DNA of 64,000 nt, taken from NCBI GenBank assembly GCA_036924085.1, contig JAVGWX010000019.1, positions 20,126,293 to 20,190,292 of the forward strand, given 5' to 3'. The position numbers and the translations under genes are program-made. Positions within the stretch are counted from its first letter, which is position 1; every line of letters starts with the position of its first letter. This document shows, in pieces, positions 1 to 10,070 of the stretch. The DNA is from Ariolimax columbianus. Taxonomy: Eukaryota > Mollusca > Gastropoda > Stylommatophora > Arionidae. Under the pieces are notes generated by a model. The model saw nothing but the letters and a program-made list of their open reading frames with translations. It made no database searches and was not told where the DNA came from.

Positions 1-154
1 AAGGGAAATGCAACGAGGATGGGAACTTGTAACCACATCTCTCTCTAACACCTCATATTCAACAGCATTATAATAATAGCTGCCAATCACAGCGAAGATG
101 ACAACAGCATCAGACGTGTGCTGCGAGGTGTGTTCTCAATTTTTTTTTTTTTAA

Positions 155-395
155 ATGTCTTTACAATCACATTATTTACTATTCCCCAAGGTGGCATGCA
201 TTGCATTATGTTTTTATTTTGCGCCAGTCAGCGCAGTGCATTCGACTTCTGCATGCATTTTATATAAGGGCCTGCTTACTCCATTTTCTAAGGGCTTGCT
301 TTCCCGGGATAGTGGCTGGTGCTGTGATTGGGGAGCGACCCCAGTACCTTCGGGTTTTGAGCTGTGTCACCTAATCACTAACCCACGCCGTCCCC
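155..395 (-). repeat. tRNA-derived SINE, family B, copy 1
   Basis: Reverse-strand copy of a roughly 240-bp element also found at 8221-8470, 35879-36123 and 46340-46573. The head reads like GGGGACGGCGTGGG followed by a box-A-like GTGGTTAGTGA stretch and a box-B-like GGTTCGATCCC (best preserved in the 36-kb copy); the tail is A-rich. The shared sequence is seen directly; Pol III origin from a tRNA is inferred from the box A/B spacing. Confidence 0.7.
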
Positions 396-724
396 TGTTC
401 TAAAATGACTAAAGTCCAATCGAGGCATGGCAGACTGTCACATTTGGACCACGCGTATGGAGTCGGCTGTGGGGTCATCATGCATTCTGTTCTTTTGGGC
501 AATTCGATTTCTCTGTGTTTCTTTCTGTGATCTGTACACCTTCTGTGGTGCTTAGCACGCCAGTTGGAACAGTTCTGTGCAAACATCTCCCAACAGGTGT
601 CATCAATATGGAAGCTTTTCCAAAAGCAATGTATATTATGATAATGCCAGAATGAGAGTTTATCCGGGTACCTGTTCATTTCAAGAATTCAAATTATTGT
701 TTGTTCTGTTAGCCTGTAACAGTC

Positions 725-935
725 TCTAAGTCATTTGAAAGTTAACTTAATTAAACTTAACATATTTAAACTGGTTTAGAAGGCTACAGAGTCTGTATAC
801 AACCAGCTTCTTGGAGGGTGTGTTTAACTGATGTGTGAGTCCATCTTTATAGACTCAAACACTAGAGCTAAGTAGACCCTTAGCCAGTTAGACGCCATCT
901 ATAGCTGCTCTTATAACAAACCACTCGGAGAAAGG
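725..935 (-). repeat. Non-autonomous retroposon sharing a LINE 3' tail
   Basis: On the reverse strand this reads from a CTATAGATGGCG-like start through 'TGTTTGAGTCTAT' to a tail with CTGGTTGTATACAG and TTCTAAACCAG, ending in TTAAG repeats. The last 60 bp match the 3' end of the CR1/L2-like LINE family (copies at 38878, 61180 and elsewhere), while the upstream part does not. A related copy lies at 62317-62466, and the non-tail part also occurs at 2745-2860. Confidence 0.55.
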
Positions 936-1082
936 TACAAATAACTTGCGTAGATTTTTAATTTAAATTTTATCCGGGCAGCAGCCGTTAAGCCTGCTCT
1001 TTTAAATTTCAAACTGCCAAGGAATTTTGGGGGTGACACAGTAATGTTGCACCTTCTCCAGGGCTTTTAAATCACAAGATGG

Positions 1083-1427
1083 GGATCAAGATGCTGCAGT
1101 GGTCAGCGACCCATAGCTGACTGCTAGCGTCAGGGCCAGTGAACCAGAGCTGCCAAGACCCTTCTACACCTCCACGTGGTGATCCTGGATAACAGGCTGC
1201 AGCAGGGCAGACTGGCTAAGGAGAAGGGATCGAAGAGGGAATGCTAACCCGGTACTCAAAAAATGCTTGCTGAAGTCGGATGTGTTGGACCAAAAGGTGC
1301 AAATATCGCAGCCAAGCTGTAAACTACGACACAACGCATTCCGTTCTCTGGACTACATTCTGCTACTTGAGCTTTTTCAGGGTTTGGTAGCGGGAGATTG
1401 AGAACGAAGAAGAAGAAGAAGAAGAAG
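1083..1427 (+). repeat. SINE-like retroposon family C, full copy with target duplication
   Basis: A 345-bp element starting GGATCAAGATGC and ending in a GAGAACGAAGAAGAAG tail. It is flanked by a perfect 14-bp duplication, AAATCACAAGATGG, at 1069-1082 and 1428-1441, which shows it moved by target-primed reverse transcription. Other copies: 36553-36904, 52827-53160 (+), 44742-45097, 37745-38070 (-), and 5'-truncated copies near 17235, 18980, 33108 and 49735. No clear Pol III box B was seen, so it may be an internally deleted LINE rather than a classic SINE. Confidence 0.8.
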
Positions 1428-1454
1428 AAATCACAAGATGGAACATATTCACAG

Positions 1455-1720
1455 TCTTAGTCTTAGTTGACTGTACATCTACAAAGGCAGTTGCTCTTGT
1501 GCAGGTACCAAGGTCCCAGCTTTTTTGCGAGTTGGTGGTAGATGGTAGGTGCATTTCTCTGCTTAGTGGCCGGATATCATTGTTGTGTAGGCCCATTTTT
1601 GCCTAAGTGATAGCCCATGAGATGGTGCTCAAGTGTGTGTTGTATTTCTGATGCTCCATTGCTTTTGTCAGAGACCAGGTTTCACTTCCATAGCATAGCG
1701 CTGGTAAGACCACAGACCTA
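1455..1720 (+). repeat. Dispersed repeat family E, copy 1
   Basis: Shares 'GTACTTCTACAG..GGC', 'GTGCAGGT.CCAGCT' and 'CTGCTTAG' blocks with 2604-2975 and 14976-15215. The later copies also share a block running from CTTACGACATG to CACAAAGACC. No coding potential was recognised; class unknown. Confidence 0.45.
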
Positions 1721-1904
1721 CTACAAATAGCCAATTTAGAGTGAATTGCAACCAAAAGAAGACAAAGGTCGGCACATTCTAAAGGCTGTAGAATAAAAAG
1801 ATAGCTTCGGCTAATTATCAGTCACAAGTTATCTGCCTGATTGAATACCAAGACAGGGCCGAAGGTACAACACAGAGAATGAGCTGACAGCAGCCAGCAA
1901 CTCA

Positions 1905-2574
1905 TAGCTTGCATCAGGATCAGCCAACCATAACTGGCTGCTTGCATCAGGATCAGCCAACCATGGCTGCTTGCGTCAGGATCAGCAAACTATGGCTGCT
2001 TGCATCAGGATCAGCCAACCATGGCTGCTTGCATCAGGATCAGTCAACCATAGCTGGCTGCTTGCATCAGGATCAGCCAACCATGGCTGCTTGCATAAGG
2101 ATCAGCCAACCATAGCTGACTACTTGCATTAGGATCAGCCAACCATAGCTGCCTGCATCAGGATCAGCCAACCATAGCTGGCTGCTTGCATTAAGATCAG
2201 CCAACCATTGCTGCCTGCATCAGGATCAGCCAACCATAGCTGGCTGCTTGCATCAGGATCAGCCAACCATAGCTGGCTGCTTGCATCAGGATCAGCCAAC
2301 CATGGCTGCTTGCATCAGGATCAGCCAACCATGGCTGCTTGCATAAGGATCAGCCAACCATAGCTGACTGCTTGCATCAGGATCAGCCAACCATAGCTGC
2401 TTGCATTAGGATCAGCCAACCATAGCTGCCTGCATCAGGATCAGCCAACCATAGCTGGCTGCTTGCATTAAGATCAGCCAACCATGGCTGCCTGCATCAG
2501 GATCAGCCAACCATAGCTGGCTGCTTGCATCAGGATCAGCCAACCATAGCTAGTTGCTTGCATTATGATCAATG
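1905..2574 (+). repeat. Minisatellite, 29/33-bp unit, about 21 copies
   Basis: Unit built on GCATCAGGATCAGCCAACCA followed by TGGCTGCT or TAGCTGGCTGCTT, so copies alternate between 29 and 33 bp by a 4-bp insertion. It lies in an upstream KMT2 intron. The short open frame across it is a by-product of the repeat. Confidence 0.9.
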
Positions 2575-2603
2575 ATGTATTTCTGTATTTTTAATATATA
2601 ATC

Positions 2604-2975
2604 TTAGTCTTAGTCGGTCTGTACTTCTACAGGGGCGAATGCCCCAGTTTTTAGGTCCCAGCTCTGGTGTGAGCTGGATGTAGCCAGAAGGAGGATTTCC
2701 TGCTTAGCGGGCTAGGCTCGATCAGCTTATTACTAGCAGCGGAGGGTGGCTAATAGATGTGTGAGTCCATCTTAATGGACTCCAAACACTGGAGCAAAGT
2801 AGACCCACAACCAGACAGGCACCATCTATGCTGCTCTAAACAAACCACCTAACCATGGCTGATGTTATGCAATGTCATACAGTTAGTCACCTCTTACGAC
2901 ATGTTCTCTGTGGGACAGTGGTGCTATTCTTGTCCTTGTCAAACACAAAGACCCCAGCGGACCACTCGGAAACAT
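2604..2975 (+). repeat. Dispersed repeat family E, copy 2, with an inserted element
   Basis: Matches 14976-15215 at both ends (from CTGTACTTCTACAG to CACAAAGACC..GCGGACCACTC), but 2745-2860 in the middle matches the non-autonomous retroposon at 725-935. This suggests one element inside another. Confidence 0.45.
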
Positions 2976-3529
2976 AACTATACTAAAATATTCATATTGT
3001 GTATTTAAGTGCCAGCCAAAATAGAAAATGGGTCTCAAAGGCCAGAGTTTCACCATCCCGGTGCTAAAGTTCTTCTTGTGTTTTCTTTTCTTTATTAAAA
3101 TGTAGAATACATTTAAGTTGCATTTTGTAGAGGTTGCTATAGCTTAAAGTAAGGCATGCCTCTCAAAATAAAACCAAAACCACTGAACGAAAGTGCAAAA
3201 TGATGAGTGTTCGAATTCCACGTGTCCCTATATCTCAAGGCAGGTAAGATCGGTGTCTGGTCCTATCGGAGATGTATGATAAACTCAGAGATCCTGTATT
3301 CAAGCTTTTCCCTGAAAAAAAAAAAAAAAAAAAAAAAAAAAGCTCAAATTTTTTTCAAAAAGAAGAAAATTTCTACCTACATTTCCCCAGGATAGAACTC
3401 CACCATGTGATAATGTAATAGGTCAGTCACCTGATTGTCTGCGCACTCAATTGCAAGTAAATAAAAAAACAAAAGTACCTTTATACCCCCAGAGATAAAA
3501 GCAGAGTGACTCAAGTCAAGTCACCCCAT

Positions 3530-3870
3530 AACTGGTGAGGTTTTTGGAGCACACATAAAGATAAAGCCCACGCCACCCCTCTCTGACAGCAGTCGCTGCT
3601 TGTGCCTCCTCTGGTCGGAGATTGGTCCATTCTTTTATGTTGTCCTCCCACCTCTTTTTGGGACGACCTATTCGTTATCCGCCTTGCACCTTTCTGTATA
3701 GCATCGTATTTGCAAGACTGATCTCGAAGTGTGGCCGTACCAAGCGAGTTCCATCTTTTGCCTAGAGGTCTTCAAAAGGACATATTGCTGTTTTAATTCT
3801 TTCTCGTATTTTCTCATTTGTAACTCAGTCTTTGTATGTGACGTTTATGATTTTTCAGAAAAAGTGACTG
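3530..3870 (-). pseudogene. LINE reverse transcriptase C-terminal fragment ('KEWTNLRPEEAQ' family)
   Basis: The reverse strand encodes a broken version of a LINE tail: an LAWYGH-like segment, then IGRPKKRWEDNIKEWTNL and RPEEAQ, ending with a stop near 3540. The same tail is at 48235-48780 on the + strand. Stops and frameshifts make it a pseudogene. Such GRPKKRWEDN tails are typical of endonuclease-type non-LTR retrotransposons. Confidence 0.65.
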
Positions 3871-3889
3871 CTTCTTTTTCTAAGAATCG

Positions 3890-4860
3890 ACATCACTGCA
3901 CTTCGGCATACCCATAGGTGCTAAGTCTGTCAGCAAAGGGTGGAGGGTATGCATGCTGATGGTACCTAAAGCTCGATGGTTGTGCACTCTCTTACTCTGT
4001 CCTCTCATGTGCCCTACTCTGCTCGAGCCTTGTCTGTCAAAACTTTCCAGGATGTGGGTTGCTGCTTCATCTATTGCAATGTCCTCATCTAACAGACAGT
4101 CATTGATTGATTTCAAAATGACATTCCTATCCATCACTAACATGCCCATGATGGGAGCTTGTGAAGCCAAGATGTCAGCTCTTTCGTTGCCCTGAACCCC
4201 AGCATGATAAGGACAGTTGATCCATGTCAACCCCTGGAGGTTTGAGGCCTCTACAGCTGCTATCCACTCGTACCTAAGCAATCCTTTTTGTACCTTATGA
4301 AGTACGGCTTGTGCTTCTGTCACAATGACTAGAGCATGTCAAAGAAGTATCCATCTCAGGGCTGAGGTCTGCTTCCATCTCCATTCTCAAACTGGAGGTT
4401 GTTGACATGCATGTCCTACTGCACTCGGCAACGACCTGTCCTCTCACTCTAGCTGAGAAGCACCAGCCTGATGTCCTGTTGAGTTGCACTGATCCATCGA
4501 TGTATATGACGGCATCACTCTCCTGCATGTTTTCATTTATCAGCCAATTCACCTCGTGCACTCCTCCCCTGTTGCTCCATTCTCTGCATTCCTAGCCTAA
4601 GGTTATGATGACTCTCGGGTACTTCTTATCATTCTATCACCAGTGTGATATTTGATGTCTGAGATGTAACTGTACAGAGGGTGCTGCGTATCTGTGATGA
4701 CACGCATATAAACTTTGGCTTGTGCCAGTTTATGGCTGGAAGTCACAGATAACAATCCCAACATGTACCACGTCATCATAATCAGGCTATCTCTATTGCA
4801 GCACAGAACCAATCGGATACCTTTATTCTGAATGCGTTCCAACTTTTCACACTGTGACCA
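3890..4860 (-). pseudogene. LINE fragment: end of RT domain plus RNase H domain
   Basis: Three reverse-strand frames read in order. 4603-4842 carries the C-terminal RT segment (MERIQNKGIRLVLCC, then HKLAQAKVYMRV). 4295-4561 starts an RNase H fold (AVIYIDGSV with the first catalytic Asp, then MEMEAD with the catalytic Glu region). 3880-4323 finishes it (the W-I-x-C-P-x-H-x-G-V-x-G-N-E-x-A-D block, the usual last catalytic Asp region). Frameshifts near 4320 and 4600 mean it cannot make one protein. It is a degraded LINE of an RNase H-bearing clade (I/Jockey-like). Confidence 0.75.
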
Positions 4861-4971
4861 AGAGAGAAGAAAATGGAAGAGTTGCGTTGAACTGCACCAC
4901 AGAATTCAGTCCAGGTTTTCACTACTCAAGGCCTTGCTGCTTGGGCTGAAGCCGACTTGCTTCTGGTGATT

Positions 4972-5003
4972 CCCCCCCCCCCCCCACCACACACACACAC
5001 CCC
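4972..5003 (+). repeat. C14 homopolymer followed by (CA)n
   Basis: Fourteen C at 4972-4985, then ACCACACACACACACACCCC. Simple repeat within a KMT2 intron. Confidence 0.9.
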
Positions 5004-5312
5004 ACCCACGAAAGGTTACTACATACCTCTTCCAACCCCGTATTCTCAGCACAGCAAGAGTCACACGACAGGAAGGTTATAGTAATGCATAATATTGTGA
5101 AATGGGTAGTGCTCAGGTAGAGATGGTATTTGAGACCAGAAAAAAATGGCAAGGAAGATAAGAAAGCAATATAAAAGATATGGGTAGAACCTAAATGTAT
5201 GGCTGTATTTATTGGTGTATTTATTGAAGACTTGTCCTAGACTAGGAACTGAAAAGTTATCAATTTGACAATCCAGAAAGTATAATAATATTTTTTTGTG
5301 TGTGCATTACAG

Positions 5313-5537
5313 CAGTAGTTGCTAGTCACCACCCTCTAATACACCACAAGAAGGGAGCAGACTCATTGCCACAACCTACTTTAGAGGAGGAAGTCATAGC
5401 TACGCCGCTAGACCTTGGCAAGGGGGAACATCCTCATGGCACTGGAGCTAAAGGTGAAAGGGAGAGAAGCGAGAGTCGGCTGAGGTTTGAGATTACAAGT
5501 GATGACGGCTTCTCCTGCCAGGGAGATACAGTAGAAG
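5313..5537 (+). CDS. KMT2A/B (trx): KMT2A/B-type methyltransferase, exon with start of FYRC domain
   Basis: First recognisable exon of the H3K4 methyltransferase in the window. It opens after ATTACAG (5306-5312) and encodes a low-complexity linker (ASHHPLIHHKKG, then a basic/acidic stretch) and then LRFEITSDDGFSC, the start of the FYRC domain as in vertebrate MLL1/MLL2. Donor AAG|GTACAT at 5538; the exon ends in phase 1, and its last G plus AT at 6337-6338 makes the Asp codon of the next exon's DAWNQVL. The acceptor is a CAGCAG tandem (5310-5315), so a form one codon shorter is possible. In this family the FYRC folds with the FYRN from the upstream fragment after Taspase-1 cleavage; the upstream exons are outside the window. 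Confidence 0.85.
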
Positions 5538-5569
5538 GTACATCTCAATTATCTTCTTCTTCTTCTACT

Positions 5570-5745
5570 TCTACAAGAACAAGAGGGCATAGCTACAAAA
5601 TAACTAAAGAAAGGTCCAGATTAGATATTAGGAAATATTTTTTTTAGTCTAAGAGTGGTGAATGCTTGAAATGCATTTCCACAGGAAGTAGTGGAGGAAG
5701 GGACAATTAATGCATTTAAGAATAGATTGGATGCTAAAGACATTA
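5570..5745 (+). repeat. CR1/L2-like LINE, 3' fragment
   Basis: Encodes a broken version of TRGHSYKLIKERSRLDIRKYFF and the following WNALP..VVEAGTVNAFKN segment seen intact at 38964-39791. It starts 33 bp after the KMT2 splice donor at 5538, preceded by a short TTC run. Confidence 0.75.
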
Positions 5746-5859
5746 AGTTAACATTCACACTTTGTAAGCGTGCTATGTTTTACACAAAAAGATGAGCTTA
5801 TTGTGGCAAAGTACAAAAAATGGATGCTCTGCCTTCTACTTGTTCTGTATTCACTTTCG

Positions 5860-6310
5860 ACAAACATTTTGACCTCTTCAGAAGATACACTTGTATCAGA
5901 AGGTAGCCTGGATTCTCTGGTTCTTGTTTTTACTCCTGACACACCTTTTGACCTCTTCAGAAGATACACTTGTATCAGGTAGCCTGGGTGCTCTTGTTTT
6001 TTTCTTCACTCCTGACAAACCTTTTCACATCTTCAGAATTTACACTTGTATCAGGTAGCCTCTATGCATAGGTTCCTGTACACATAGGTTCCTGTACGCA
6101 CACACTGACAAACCTTTTGACTTCCTCATGAGTTACACTTGTATCCGATAGCCTAGATGCACAGGTTCCTGTATGTATAAGTTCCTGTATGCACACACTG
6201 ACAAACCTTTTGACTTCTTCAGAAGTTACACTTGTATTAGGTAGCCTGGGTGCTTTTGTTCCTACATCTACTCCTGATAAACCTCTTTACTCCTTCATAA
6301 AGCTATGCTT
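5860..6310 (+). repeat. Degenerate tandem repeat, 76-93-bp unit, about 5-6 copies
   Basis: Repeating pattern TTTTGACCTCTTCAGAAG, ACACTTGTATCAGGTAGCC, then CTCCTGACAAACC, at 5867, 5946, 6022, 6115, 6208 and about 6284. It ends 27 bp before the exon at 6337, so the polypyrimidine and branch region of that exon abuts the array. Confidence 0.75.
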
Positions 6311-6336
6311 TATTTTATGTTCATTTGATGTTTCAG

Positions 6337-6548
6337 ATGCCTGGAACCAAGTCCTAGAGAAAGTCCAGGATGTTCGTGCTGCCTCCAGGATGAAGCAGCT
6401 TTCATATGCTGGCATCTCGGGCAGATCAATGTTTGGACTGGACCATGAAGCAATTGTGTACTTGGTTGAGCAGCTGTACGGAGCCGTTCATTGTCATCGC
6501 AACTACAAGTTCAGGTTCCATAAATATGACTTGGACCAGGCGGATGAG
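6337..6548 (+). CDS. KMT2A/B (trx): KMT2A/B-type methyltransferase, FYRC exon
   Basis: After TTTCAG (6331-6336) this 212-nt exon encodes DAWNQVLEKVQDVRAASR, KQLSYAGISGRSMFGLDHEA, VYLVEQLYGA and NYKFRFHKYDLDQADE. This is the body and end of the FYRC domain and matches the KMT2A/KMT2B arrangement, not KMT2C/D. FYRC pairs with FYRN to hold the two Taspase-cleaved halves together in the nucleus. The exon must end at GAG (6546-6548), because the next exon opens in phase 0 with an in-frame TAG just before it. That makes the donor a non-canonical GC (GAG|GCACG). The GT at 6553 would leave phase 1 and run into a stop in the next exon. Confidence 0.9.
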
Positions 6549-6553
6549 GCACG

Positions 6554-6793
6554 TTAACCTTACGCACTCCACATTATTTTTGACAAAAATTTGACCTAAT
6601 TCATTTTCTTAATTAGTCGCTGTGGTAGTCGTCTTTCAAAATTTGTAACTTTTATGTTTGTTTGTCAATAAATATGATTTTCTGGTGTGTAGATACACAA
6701 TAGCATAACGAACATGTGGGTGTTATTGTTTTTGTTGTGTGTTTGTTAGTTTTTGAGATTTAAAAAGATGAAGTTGAAAATTTATGAAAATCT

Positions 6794-6794
<1 letters not shown>
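6554..6794 (-). mobile_element. TTAA-flanked MITE, partial inverted copy
   Basis: From TTAA at 6554-6557 onward, the sequence is the reverse complement of the right part of the 648-bp element at 14261-14908 (shared GTTTGTTTGTCAATAAATATG, GTGGGTGTTATTGTTTTTG and others). It stops at the poly-G tract. The TTAA target plus a CCTTTAGC-like terminus resembles the piggyBac superfamily. It inserted six bases downstream of a KMT2 exon. Confidence 0.75.
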
Positions 6795-6824
<30 letters not shown>

Positions 6825-6834
6825 CTCAATAAAA
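6795..6834 (+). repeat. G40 homopolymer
   Basis: Forty consecutive G between TCTC and CTCAATAA. It marks the exact point where homology to the MITE ends. It could be real, with strong quadruplex potential, or an artefact of two-colour sequencing, where missing signal is read as G. Confidence 0.9.
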
Positions 6835-7129
6835 GTTAAAATTTGTTCTTGGTTACCATAGTCACAATTCATTTCTTATATTATTTGTTGTTTATTAAAA
6901 GACTTTCTATGGTCCTCATGTCTTTCAAATAGTTGCTTATACAGTATATTCATTTCACATGTTGTTTTTTGTTTGCTTTTATTTTGGCTCTGTAATTGTA
7001 TATTTAATAGTTATGTGTGTATTACATTACTGTCTTTATTCATTTGTCAGGTTGTGTTTTTAAAAAAAAAAAATTAAACCTTTTCTTGTTTTCGCTGTTG
7101 CTGTTTTGCTATTCAGCATCTGGTTATAA

Positions 7130-7815
7130 CTTAACATCTTTATACTGGTTTAGAAGACTCTGCAGAGTCTGTATACAACCAGTTTCATTTACATTACCTT
7201 GCTCTAAAAGCTATGCGCATCCAATTTATTCTTAAATCCATTAATTATCCCTACCTTTTGTACCTCCTGTGGCATTGCATTCCAAGCATTCACCACTCTC
7301 TGACTAAAAAAATATTTCAAAATATCTAATCTAAACCTCGTTTTAGTTCATTTGTAGCAATGTCCTCTTGTTATTGTGGGTGGTTGTATTTTGACAAACT
7401 TGTTATAGTCTAATTTATCCATTCCTCTGATCATCTTATAAACCTGTATTAAGTCACCTCAAATTCTTCTCTCTTCTAGACATTGCAGGCCGGTTTTTCT
7501 GAGTCTTTCCTCATAACTGTAATTCTGGAATCCCACTATCAGCTTTGTCACTCTTTTTTGTATTCTTTCAGCATGTTTATATCCCCTCTATAATAAGGAC
7601 TCTACACATGTACACAGTACTCCAATCTAGGTCTAACTAAAGCTTTATACAGTTTGACTATCACTTCCTTGCTCCTATGTGTATTTCTTTTTATCATACC
7701 TAACATTGCATTTACCTTTTTCACTGCTACCTTAACTTGCTCACTCACCTTACCTGTATGATCTATTATACCCCCTAGGTCCCTTACCTTATCTTTCTTT
7801 CTAATATTGTTCTTG
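7130..7815 (-). pseudogene. CR1/L2-like LINE, 3' fragment
   Basis: Reverse strand: the segment around DLGGIIDHTGKVSEQ, VKVAVKKVNAMLGMIKR and YKALVRPRLEYC at 7602-7820, then a frameshifted LERIQ..KL region, ending with the family 3' UTR (CTGGTTGTATACAGACTCTG) and TTAAG tail. It is 5'-truncated after the RT core, which is typical of LINE copies. Confidence 0.8.
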
Positions 7816-7889
7816 TCCATATCATGGCTGTTTAGGTGTTACTGTAGGGCTATACTTCTAAAAATATTGCCGATTCAATTTCAATAGAA

Positions 7890-8140
7890 CGGTCGATTAT
7901 TCCAACGCTGGTTATCAGAACAACTGGTCATCCATACAATAGTGGTACCAAATTAGTACAAGAATATGGTGTAAGAAAATCTACAATAAGTGGTTAAAAG
8001 AAGAAAATGCAATTCGATCTATCATGACAAACCTTGTTTCGATGGTTTATTAATGCGAAAGACCATGAAGCTACAGGAAAATACGAAGTTAGGCGATTCT
8101 GTTTACAAGTGATTGTTTCATGAACAGTCAACAGGTGAAC
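7890..8140 (+). pseudogene. Possible pogo/Tigger-like HTH remnant
   Basis: Reads SGTKLVQEYGVRKSTISG in one frame, resembling the CENP-B/pogo-type helix-turn-helix (…LAxEFGVSKSTVS…). It is followed after a stop by an LFRWFINAK-like segment, which resembles the second helix pair. No termini or catalytic region were seen; the call rests on short motifs. Confidence 0.3.
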
Positions 8141-8220
8141 AAGAATTTGTGTTTTATTTAGTGAAAAAATAAGTGGGCTTGCAAAAATCTTTCAAACAAG
8201 CAAACCAGTGATATGATGGT

Positions 8221-8470
8221 AGGGGACGGCGTGGGCTAGTGACACAGCTCACAAGCAGAAGGTGTTGAGTTCGCTCCCCAATCATAGCACCAGCCGTTAC
8301 CCCGGGGAAGCAAACCCTTAGACAATAGAAAATACAGGAGAAAGCAGACCCTAACATAAAATGCGTGTCAAAGTTGGATGCATGGGCTGACAGGGGCAAA
8401 ATAAAAAAAAACATATTGCAACGCATACCGCATTGGGCAATAGAGAAATAAGGCAAACACACCAAATAAA
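8221..8470 (+). repeat. tRNA-derived SINE, family B, copy 2
   Basis: Starts GGGGACGGCGTGGG and ends near CCAAATAAA. ATATGATG occurs on both sides (8211-8218 and 8471-8478), a likely target-site duplication. Confidence 0.75.
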
Positions 8471-8759
8471 ATATGATGATGAATTTAGTCTGGATATTCC
8501 AACTCAATTACGAAACATTCACCTGTTTAAACAAAGCCTTGCTTTGGTCTGAAGCCAGGATGAAAGCAAAGCGATTCAAATGAACTTATAACAGAAAATC
8601 TGTGACTTAGCTGCGCGTAAATGCATGAGAACCTGAAAGCAAGGAAAACTTGGTCATTTTAAAAAAAAAATGTAGAATACAAATGTAATATGTACCCAAA
8701 AAAAATATACGTAAATGTACTCGTAAACATAGAAAATGATTTTTATTTTCATTTATATA

Positions 8760-8945
8760 GTTGTTGAATGCCCACTATAAGTAGGATTACTCTTTTGTGC
8801 GTCCTAAAAAGGACGTTAAGTGGCGGGTTGTTGTAGCTTTCCTCACATCCTGAGCAACGTACTGATGAAGGTGGACCGGGGTCCTCCAGGCGGTTATGCT
8901 ATGCATGGCCTCATCTGCGCGTCACTCACTACTACGGGGATCTTT
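8760..8945 (+). repeat. Dispersed repeat family D, copy 1
   Basis: Shares GAATGCCCAC, GTTAAGTGGC..GTTG, TTTCCTCACAT, GATGAAGGTGGAC and CACTCACTACTACGGGGATC with copies at 9765-10070, 21757-22110 and (reverse) 43205-43345. No protein motif recognised. Confidence 0.6.
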
Positions 8946-9353
8946 CATATATTTACGTGTGTATATACATAAACTTCTAATGACCTATTATGTGACCAAA
9001 TCAGTTTTATGAACACGTCTCCTAATTAGTTTCGATAAGTTAACGTTATACTGTATGTGCATATCAGTCATTTGTTGTTTTGTTGTATATATTTTTCAAC
9101 CATTTTCTTTTAATTGTTGATTATTTCAAATCAATCGTTATGCGTTTGATCGATTTTCTTCTGAGCTGTCCCAATTTCTTTAACCTTCCAGTAAATGTGT
9201 TGTTAGTTTTCTGATTTTTTTGTCTGTGAACTTGAATATATCTGTTTAAGTTTCCATGAAATTTGAAACTCTGCCACTCTGTATTTTTCTGTGAACTTGA
9301 ATATGTCTGTTGAGGTATTCCAAGAAATACTAAACTCTGTCATTCATCCGTAG

Positions 9354-9508
9354 GAGGTTGCTCTGAATCCAAGTGGAGCTGCCAGATCTGAGACCTTCTT
9401 TGGCCGAAAACCTTTTGACATGTTTAACTTCCTCAAGTCTGTCTACCGAACGAAGCCTGGGGATGATGAGCGAGAGAAAGAAGAGGAGATGGCTCTGAAA
9501 TCTTCCAG
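9354..9508 (+). CDS. KMT2A/B (trx): KMT2A/B-type methyltransferase, Win-motif exon
   Basis: This 155-nt exon after CCGTAG encodes EVALNPSGAARSETFF, then GRKPFDMFNFLKSVYRT and an acidic DDEREKEEEMALKSS tail. GAARSE (9375-9392) is the WDR5-interacting Win motif: in this family its central Arg inserts into WDR5 and anchors the SET domain to the WDR5-RBBP5-ASH2L core. FDMFNFL is the conserved segment that follows in KMT2A/B. Phase 0 entry, phase 2 exit (AG|GTGAGC at 9509). An in-frame TAG at 9351-9353 directly before the exon fixes the acceptor. The TAGGAG tandem could drop the first Glu. Confidence 0.9.
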
Positions 9509-9764
9509 GTGAGCAGAATCAAATATAAAAAGTGAAATTAATGTCCTTTGGAAGTAAGGTAAAATAAAAGATGAAAACGAGCATTTAGCAGTTTTACACT
9601 TTACAGTTCAGTAAAATTTACTACATGTGTTGTGTCTTACAGTCCAAGGCAAAATCCACAACTCCATATGCCAAATAGCTTCTTTCAAAATAAATGTGAA
9701 CAATATTAAGCAAATTGAGCTATAATTATGATCAACCCTTGCCGTCTCAGATAATTTGGGCCAT

Positions 9765-10070
9765 GGTAATACATAAGCCCATAACAAGTAGATTTACTTT
9801 TTTGTGTGCCATGAAAAGTATGTTAAGTGACAGTTTGTTGTAGCTTTCCTCACATACCGCGTATGCTGGTAAAGGTGGACTGGTGTGCTCCACGCGGTTA
9901 TGATATGCTTGGCCTCATCTGCTTCTTCTGTGCGTCACTCACTATCATGGGGATCATGGCAATACCTCACCTCGTTAGCCAGGCTGTCATGAAAACTGCC
10001 CGTTTCCAGGGAGACTTATGTGGAAGTGTGGTGCATGTCTTGGCCAGTATATTTTGCCTGACTCTGACTA
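9765..10070 (+). repeat. Dispersed repeat family D, copy 2
   Basis: Same element as 8760-8945 and 21757-22110. It continues into the TTTTGCCTGAC-CTGACTAACATG unit, which is then tandemly amplified from 10052. Confidence 0.6.

Noticed and set aside
5748..6310. Open frames on both strands upstream of the FYRC exon as coding
   Set aside because: They cross a degenerate 76-93-bp tandem repeat and the intron acceptor at 6336.
6549..6556. GT at 6553-6554 as the normal donor of the FYRC exon
   Set aside because: It leaves phase 1, and the only acceptor before EVALNPSG is phase 0 with an in-frame TAG before it; forced joining gives a stop within 15 codons.
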